Positions 58,639-64,000 of a stretch of 64,000 nt of DNA are shown here, piece by piece. Position 1 is the stretch's first letter, and each line of letters opens with the position of its first letter. The notes under the pieces are model-generated. The model worked only from the letters and a program-made list of their open reading frames with translations. It made no database searches and was not told where the DNA came from. This DNA is from SKVR01 sp964491395 (lineage in GTDB: Bacteria > Bacteroidota > Bacteroidia > Bacteroidales > UBA7960), in assembly GCA_964491395.1 (NCBI GenBank), contig CAZBGI010000010.1, forward strand, positions 13,753 through 77,752. Reading direction: 5' to 3'. The position numbers and the translations under genes were made by a program.

Positions 58639-60258
58639 ATGATTTCAGTTTCCAACCTGGGTATACAATTCGGGAAGAGAGTGCTTTTTCAGGATGTAAA
58701 CCTCAAGTTTACTGCCGGCAATTGTTATGGCATCATTGGCGCCAATGGTGCCGGGAAATCTACTTTTTTGAAAATGCTCAGCGGTGATATAGATTATTCC
58801 AGGGGTAGTGTAAGTATGGGAGCAGGCGAACGCATGTCGGTACTGCGCCAGAACCACTCGCAGTTCAATGATGTAACCGTTCTTTCCACTGTACTGATGG
58901 GGCACGAAAAACTTTGGGAAGTCATGACCGAGAAAGATGCCATATATGCACAAAGTGAATTTTCAGAAGAGGACGGCATAAGGGCTTCAAACCTTGAAGC
59001 ACAGTTTGCTGACATGGATGGCTGGAATGCCGAAAACGAGGCAGCGAGTTTACTAAGTGGGCTGGGAGTAAAAGAACACCTGCATGATCAACTCATGGGC
59101 GAACTGGAAGCCAAGGAAAAAGTAAAAGTGCTGCTGGCACAGGCACTGTTTGGCAAACCCGACAACCTGCTGCTGGACGAACCCACCAACGACCTTGACC
59201 TGGATACTGTAAACTGGCTCGAAAACTACCTGGCAAATTTTGAAAATACCGTTTTGGTTGTTTCTCATGACCGACACTTCCTGGATTCTATCTGCACCCA
59301 TATTGTGGACATCGATTTCAGTAAGATCCAACTTTTCCCCGGTAATTACACCTTTTGGTATGAATCAAGCCAGCTTGCCTTGAAACAACAAATGGCTCAA
59401 AATAAGAAGGCAGAGGAACGAAAAAAGGAGTTACAGGAGTTTATTGCCCGCTTCAGCGCCAATGCTTCCAAATCCAAACAAACCACCAGCCGGAAGAAGA
59501 TGATTGAGAAGCTCAACATTGAAGAGATAAAACCCTCCACACGAAAATATCCGGGCATAATCTTCACCCCGGAGCGTGACCCGGGAAATAATATCCTGGA
59601 GACAACCAACCTGAGCTACTCCATTAACGATAAATTGCTTTTTAAAGGGCTTAGCTTTACCGTGCAAAAGGGCGACAAGATTGTTTTTTTGTCACGCGAT
59701 ACCCGGGCAATGACCGCTTTGTTCCAGATTCTGAAAGGACACCTGCAACCCGATGCAGGTACCTTTGCCTGGGGACAAACCATCCTGAAAGCGTATCTGC
59801 CCCTGGAGTATGACCACCTTTTTGAAACAGACCTTTCGCTGGTAGAATGGCTGGCGCAGTTCTCTGAGGATACTACTGAACTGTATCTTCGTGGTTTTCT
59901 GGGTAAGATGCTTTTTTCAGGAGAGGAGATTTACAAAAAAGCCAGTGTGCTTTCCGGAGGAGAAAAAGTGCGCTGTATGATTGCGCGCATGATGATTCGC
60001 AATGCCAATGTGATGTTGCTCGATACCCCCACCAACCACCTTGATTTGGAATCAATCCAGGCCTTCAACAATACCTTGATCAAATTCAAGGGCAATATTC
60101 TCATGTCTTCTCATGACCAGACTTTTATTCAGACCATTTGCAACAGAGTTATTGAAATGGGTCCTGCCGGCATGATTGACAAACAAACGTCGTATGATGA
60201 TTATATTGCTGATGAAAGACTGAAAGAACAGCGTGACCAATTATACGCTCAGGCATAA
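58639..60258 (+). CDS. ABC-F family ATPase (YbiT-like)
   Basis: A 539-residue soluble ABC-F protein, translation-factor-like, with two ATPase domains and no membrane helices. Domain 1 has a canonical Walker A (GANGAGKST) and Walker B DEPTN; its signature is degenerate (MGELEAKEK instead of LSGGE). Domain 2 has lost Walker A (FLSRDTRAMTALF) and has DTPTN in place of DEPTN, but keeps LSGGE. In the folded pair the canonical Walker sites of domain 1 meet the canonical signature of domain 2, leaving one active and one degenerate ATP site. The linker FSANASKSKQTTSRKKMIEKL is typical of the YbiT subfamily. Confidence 0.93.
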   Translation: MISVSNLGIQFGKRVLFQDVNLKFTAGNCYGIIGANGAGKSTFLKMLSGDIDYSRGSVSMGAGERMSVLRQNHSQFNDVTVLSTVLMGHEKLWEVMTEKDAIYAQSEFSEEDGIRASNLEAQFADMDGWNAENEAASLLSGLGVKEHLHDQLMGELEAKEKVKVLLAQALFGKPDNLLLDEPTNDLDLDTVNWLENYLANFENTVLVVSHDRHFLDSICTHIVDIDFSKIQLFPGNYTFWYESSQLALKQQMAQNKKAEERKKELQEFIARFSANASKSKQTTSRKKMIEKLNIEEIKPSTRKYPGIIFTPERDPGNNILETTNLSYSINDKLLFKGLSFTVQKGDKIVFLSRDTRAMTALFQILKGHLQPDAGTFAWGQTILKAYLPLEYDHLFETDLSLVEWLAQFSEDTTELYLRGFLGKMLFSGEEIYKKASVLSGGEKVRCMIARMMIRNANVMLLDTPTNHLDLESIQAFNNTLIKFKGNILMSSHDQTFIQTICNRVIEMGPAGMIDKQTSYDDYIADERLKEQRDQLYAQA

Positions 60259-60489
60259 GAGAATAAATCATTTTACTATTTTTGTTTTAAAATACAGGTA
60301 ATTGGCTGTCGAAGCGGTTGATTCGTGGTTGTAAATATTGATTTTTAAACCTTCGGTAATAATCCGAGTGAAGGTATGACAAGCATCTAAAAAAGAATTG
60401 GCTTCGAGATACCTGTTGTAAATAAGTTTACGATATTTGAAATACAATCCGAACAGAATGGATTGTACCGGGTTTTAAACAAAGGTGTA

Positions 60490-61206
60490 ATGGAGCAACT
60501 TTTATACGGAATTCTTGGAATCTATTTTTTACTGGGAGGGGTATTAATTGCGCTGGTAAACAGGGGCAAAGATGCTGCCTACCAAAAAAACAGCTGGGTA
60601 AAATATTTTGTTTACCTGTTGCTTGTTAACGCACTTTTTCTGGCCATTTTATGGAACAAACAGTATTTCCATTATGCAGGTCTGCTTATCCTGGCTTTCG
60701 GATTGTATGAAATTCTGCGAAACATGCTTTCCTGCTCAAAATATCTTACCGGACTCACATCGTTAATCGTTTTTTCCCTGGTAGCTTATACCTTTTTTCG
60801 TTTTACTTTGTTTGAAAGGCCATGGTTGTTTTACACCCTGTTTCTCACCACCGTTTTCGATGCCTTCAGTCAGCTTAGCGGACAATTGTTTGGAAAACGA
60901 AAAATTCTTTCCCATATCAGCCCCAACAAAACCCTGGAAGGGAGCATCGGAGGGGTGATTTTTGCTGTTACTACCTCGGTACTAATCCGGGATCTGATTG
61001 ATGCCCAGATTATTACTGCCATTTTTCTGAGCCTGGGAATGGCGACTGCCGCATTTACAGGCGACTTGCTTGCCTCTGTTGCCAAGCGCAGGTTTGGTAT
61101 AAAGGATTTCAGCCAGCTCATTCCCGGTCATGGCGGGTTTTTGGATCGGTTTGACAGCTTGCTTGTTACAGGATCTTTTATCTATATTTATGTAGAGTGT
61201 TTTTAG
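60490..61206 (+). CDS. Phosphatidate cytidylyltransferase-like membrane protein (CdsA family)
   Basis: A 238-residue inner-membrane protein with about seven helices and the CDS-family signature near the C terminus: SPNKTLEGSIGG, then KRRFGIKDFSQLIPGHGGFLDRFDSL. CdsA makes CDP-diacylglycerol for phospholipid synthesis. It is shorter than typical CdsA (about 270 residues) and may be a paralogue acting on another lipid alcohol. I start at ATG 60490 (MEQLLYG); the frame is open to 60463. The gap 60259-60489 holds nothing I can support. Confidence 0.86.
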   Translation: MEQLLYGILGIYFLLGGVLIALVNRGKDAAYQKNSWVKYFVYLLLVNALFLAILWNKQYFHYAGLLILAFGLYEILRNMLSCSKYLTGLTSLIVFSLVAYTFFRFTLFERPWLFYTLFLTTVFDAFSQLSGQLFGKRKILSHISPNKTLEGSIGGVIFAVTTSVLIRDLIDAQIITAIFLSLGMATAAFTGDLLASVAKRRFGIKDFSQLIPGHGGFLDRFDSLLVTGSFIYIYVECF

Positions 61207-61463
61207 AACCGGCTGGTTGGGACTGAAGCCCCTGTTCTGTTTCGCATCTCTTCCCGACAGTTTATACTGATGGCAACAGATAAGGGTATAGCGGAATATA
61301 ATGATTTTAATATGCTGAAAGTTCTGCCTCTTATTCTCCTTTTCAATCAATTAACAAATAAAAAAACAAAGGTATCCCAAATGAAAAGATTGATATAAGT
61401 TGTAACAAAACCCACCTGCATTCGTCTTATTGATAAAATTCCAATCAACCCCTCTGATTCACT

Positions 61464-63818
61464 ATGAAAGCATTTTTCAGAAAGACGACAGGTGTGATCA
61501 AGAATCTGTACGAAAAATTCCGCAGAAATTTTTTTCCCGGTTCAATGGCTGTCAAAGGTGCCACGGCAGGTTTGTTTGCTGGGTTTGCCCTGGCCATCAT
61601 CATCTCTGCCGGGCTGATGTTGCATTTTGCCGGACTCTGGGTAGTGGTAATATTTATTGTTGCCTTTCTTACCATTTCATTTTTGATGGGATTTCTTGGT
61701 TTTTCACTCCTAAGACTTGTTAGCACAACTCCCTTTTGGCTTGCAGTGGCACTTATAGCAGGAGTTCCTGCAACCTTTATGATTTTCGGATTTAATGGGC
61801 TGTCTGGTTTTATCATCTATTCTTTTTTAGCCCTTTCATTTGCGCTGCTGGGTGGTGGAATATGGTTATTCAAACAAAACTGGCATTTTGCAAGAAGTAT
61901 AACAAGGGTATTGATAATTGTCAGCATTATACTGGGTGCTGCAGGACTTGTGGGTGGAGTTGTCTGGCTCGCACTTCCGGGCACTGAAGTAGAGATGCCC
62001 GTAAATGCTTCGATGAAAGTGCCTGAAATTCCTGCTGAATCTGAACTTGAGAATCCCTCACGCCCCGGGCCATACAAAGTTTCTTACCTTACTTATGGCA
62101 GTGGCAATGACGTAGAACGAGAGGAGTTTGGGACAGCTGTTGATATGACCACAGAGCCGGTAGACGGTTCCTCTTTTCTTTCTTCCTGGTCAGAAATTAG
62201 TGGAAAACTAAGAACACGCTATTTTGGATTTGATAACGAAGAACTTCCCCTGAATGCAAGGGTATGGTACCCTGATGCTCATGGAGCTTTCCCCCTTGTT
62301 TTGATTGTGCATGGTAATCACCTGGCCCAGGATTTCTCTGACCCCGGGTATGAATACCTCGGACAACTGCTTGCTTCCAGAGGTTACATACTGGCTTCGG
62401 TGGATCAGAATTTTCTCAACGGTTCCTTCACTAATATTTTCAGCGGATTAAAAATTGAAAACAATGCCAGGGGTTGGCTTCTGTTAAAACATCTTCAGGC
62501 GTGGGAAAACTGGAATAATGATAAGGATAGCAGGTTTTACCAAAAGGTGGATATGGATAATATTGCACTCATAGGTCATTCGCGCGGTGGAGAGGCAGTT
62601 GCCCATGCAGCATTATTCAATACTTTGCCCTATTATCCGGGCGATTTCAGCGAAACGTTTGATTTTAATTTTAACATCAAAGCTATTGTAGCCATTGCTC
62701 CCTGCGACGGGCAATACCAGCCGGCCGGCACACGTACTCTTTTACATAATATCAACTATCTGGTGCTGCAAGGCTCTCACGATGCTGATGTCAGCTCTTA
62801 TCAGGGAATGAGGCAGTTTAACCGGATCAACTATTCTGATAATTTCGGCGGTTTCAAGGCAGGAATATATGTATGGGGTGCCAATCATGGCCAGTTTAAC
62901 ACCGTTTGGGGAAACAAGGACGGAGTAAGTCCACGAATCAACTTTTTCAATCTTGGGCAGTTGCTGGATGGAGAAGATCAACAAACCATTGCCGAAGTCT
63001 TTATCAGTGCATTCCTGGAAGCAAACCTAAAGAATAAACAGGAGTATCGGGAGGTTTTCAGAGATCATCGCAAAGCACGACATTGGCTTCCCGAGACCAT
63101 TTATATAAATCAGTTTGAAGAAGCAGGTACCCGTTTTTTGGCCACTTTTGAGGAAGATCTGGATTTGAGTACTGCCAGTTTGCCGGGAAGCACCATTCAG
63201 TCGTTTGATCTTAGTGTCTGGCGCGAAGAAAAGCTTTCTCTCAATTGGGGAAATTATGATTCGCAGGCCGTGATCTTAGGCTGGAATACCCGTGAAAACA
63301 TGTCGTTGTTGCCCCGATGGGAAATAACCTGGGAGCCAGGAGCCATTGAAACATCAAAAGATGCCATGCTGGTTTTTTCTTTGGCTGATACCGGGGGGAA
63401 TGCCGACCCTCCGAACAGTGAGGAAAATAAGGAAGGCGCCGGCAACTCAGAAAGAAAAAATACCGGTAATACAAATTCAATGCAGGAAGAGCCCGAAGAT
63501 TCGGGAGAACAGGAGGAGGAAGAAACGAAGCTGATAGATTTTTCTATCCGGTTAAGTGATGCTTCCGGGGAAAGTCTCGTCTTTCCCCTTTCGTCGTGCT
63601 CATTTGTCCAGCCACCCCTCGAACGCCAGCTGACAAAGCTGGCTTTTATGCAAACCGCTGCAGAGTCAGAAACCATTCTGCAGCATTTTTATTTTCCATT
63701 ACACAGGTTATCCAAAAACCATCCCGAATTTGATTTTGACCTTATTACAGGTATTGCTTTTGAGTTTGATCTTGTACCCCATGGTGTAGTTGCAGTAGAT
63801 AATATCGGTTTTAAATAG
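61464..63818 (+). CDS. Large membrane-anchored alpha/beta hydrolase
   Basis: A 784-residue protein. The first 180 residues contain about five transmembrane helices (AGLFAGFALAIIISAGLML and following). A catalytic alpha/beta hydrolase domain follows (about 225-530): VLIVHGNHLAQD, the nucleophile elbow GHSRGGEAV, VAIAPCDGQYQP, QGSHDADVS and WGANHGQFNTVWG, which suggests Ser, Asp and His as the triad. The C-terminal 250 residues are beta-rich and contain an acidic Asn/Ser/Glu insert (residues about 650-690). It may act on an extracellular ester; the substrate is unknown. The gap 61207-61463 shows no supportable feature. Confidence 0.82.
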   Translation: MKAFFRKTTGVIKNLYEKFRRNFFPGSMAVKGATAGLFAGFALAIIISAGLMLHFAGLWVVVIFIVAFLTISFLMGFLGFSLLRLVSTTPFWLAVALIAGVPATFMIFGFNGLSGFIIYSFLALSFALLGGGIWLFKQNWHFARSITRVLIIVSIILGAAGLVGGVVWLALPGTEVEMPVNASMKVPEIPAESELENPSRPGPYKVSYLTYGSGNDVEREEFGTAVDMTTEPVDGSSFLSSWSEISGKLRTRYFGFDNEELPLNARVWYPDAHGAFPLVLIVHGNHLAQDFSDPGYEYLGQLLASRGYILASVDQNFLNGSFTNIFSGLKIENNARGWLLLKHLQAWENWNNDKDSRFYQKVDMDNIALIGHSRGGEAVAHAALFNTLPYYPGDFSETFDFNFNIKAIVAIAPCDGQYQPAGTRTLLHNINYLVLQGSHDADVSSYQGMRQFNRINYSDNFGGFKAGIYVWGANHGQFNTVWGNKDGVSPRINFFNLGQLLDGEDQQTIAEVFISAFLEANLKNKQEYREVFRDHRKARHWLPETIYINQFEEAGTRFLATFEEDLDLSTASLPGSTIQSFDLSVWREEKLSLNWGNYDSQAVILGWNTRENMSLLPRWEITWEPGAIETSKDAMLVFSLADTGGNADPPNSEENKEGAGNSERKNTGNTNSMQEEPEDSGEQEEEETKLIDFSIRLSDASGESLVFPLSSCSFVQPPLERQLTKLAFMQTAAESETILQHFYFPLHRLSKNHPEFDFDLITGIAFEFDLVPHGVVAVDNIGFK

Positions 63819-63965
63819 ACCCTGCAGAAACTAGCATCCTGGTAATGCATGGTTTGTTAATTAATGGGATATCATCGCTGTTAACAATTAAAAGTTCAAT
63901 ACAGTGAATTTGAAACCGTTAATAAGGAGATTTTCAGCAGGGGTAAATAAATGAAGATTTAAGGT

Positions 63966-64000
63966 ATGGGTATAGCAGTCTTAAATGCTGATTATAAGAC
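63966..64000 (+). CDS. Possible start of an HNH endonuclease gene (partial)
   Basis: An ATG at 63966 opens a frame that runs to the window edge and reads MGIAVLNADYK. The phrase VLNADY at the start is characteristic of a family of HNH endonucleases (usually V-LNADY-x-PL), but only 11 residues are visible, so this is tentative. The rest of 63819-63965 shows nothing else. Confidence 0.35.
   Translation, partial: MGIAVLNADYK

Noticed and set aside
1..64000. Insertion sequences, prophage genes, rRNA and CRISPR arrays
   Set aside because: No transposase, integrase or phage structural protein, no rRNA segment and no regular direct-repeat array was found on either strand.

Overview
The window comes from a chromosome of the phylum Bacteroidota, probably order Bacteroidales/Marinilabiliales (inference). 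Support includes Bacteroidota-type promoter elements (TTTG, about 19 bases, then TAnnTTTG), few Shine-Dalgarno sequences, the gene run bL33-DUF4295-ftsY-rimO, several families typical of the phylum (PorV-like barrel, HhH-barrel protein, START-like protein, ABC-F with a degenerate second ATPase domain), and one protein ending in a SusC-like plug signature. No insertion sequence, prophage, CRISPR array or rRNA was seen.

Layout. 0-24 kb is mostly housekeeping: the end of rplT, an M13 peptidase, a lysophospholipase-like hydrolase, a cold-shock protein, slyD, the bL33/ftsY/rimO run, a tRNA with CAT anticodon, a DMT transporter, a START-like protein, a class V aminotransferase, a 1038-residue protease-propeller-barrel surface protein, a POT transporter, an outer-membrane pair (HhH barrel plus PorV-like), purK/purE, an aminopeptidase and nth.

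24-52.5 kb is different: a long run of stress and DNA-repair genes. It holds dodecin, a SpoIIAA-like protein, ferredoxin, DUF2267, a PEBP-like protein, PEP synthase, an AI-2E family permease, a P-type ATPase, a lipoprotein, CsbD, an aldehyde dehydrogenase, Pcm, an erythromycin-esterase-like protein, archaeal-type phosphoglycerate mutase, LigA, an Fpg/Nei glycosylase, two triple-BON proteins, DUF72, a TrkA-C membrane protein, a PRC-barrel protein, an APH-fold kinase with a P-loop kinase, PolX, a site-2 protease with CBS domains and a methyltransferase. Short inverted repeats built on TGTAG...CTACA recur in front of several of these transcription units. Each is followed, nearer the gene, by a TGGYAY-N5-TTTCA-like element; two of these elements match at 17 of 20 bases. 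I infer a shared regulon, possibly driven by an alternative sigma factor and an upstream-binding activator. This is the most unusual signal in the window.

52.5-64 kb returns to housekeeping and envelope genes: a small secreted/membrane protein, Bcp peroxiredoxin, an orphan protein with a plug-like tail, queE, an HD hydrolase, recA, a hemolysin III protein, an ABC-F protein, a CdsA-like cytidylyltransferase, a large membrane-anchored alpha/beta hydrolase, and possibly the start of an HNH nuclease gene at the edge.
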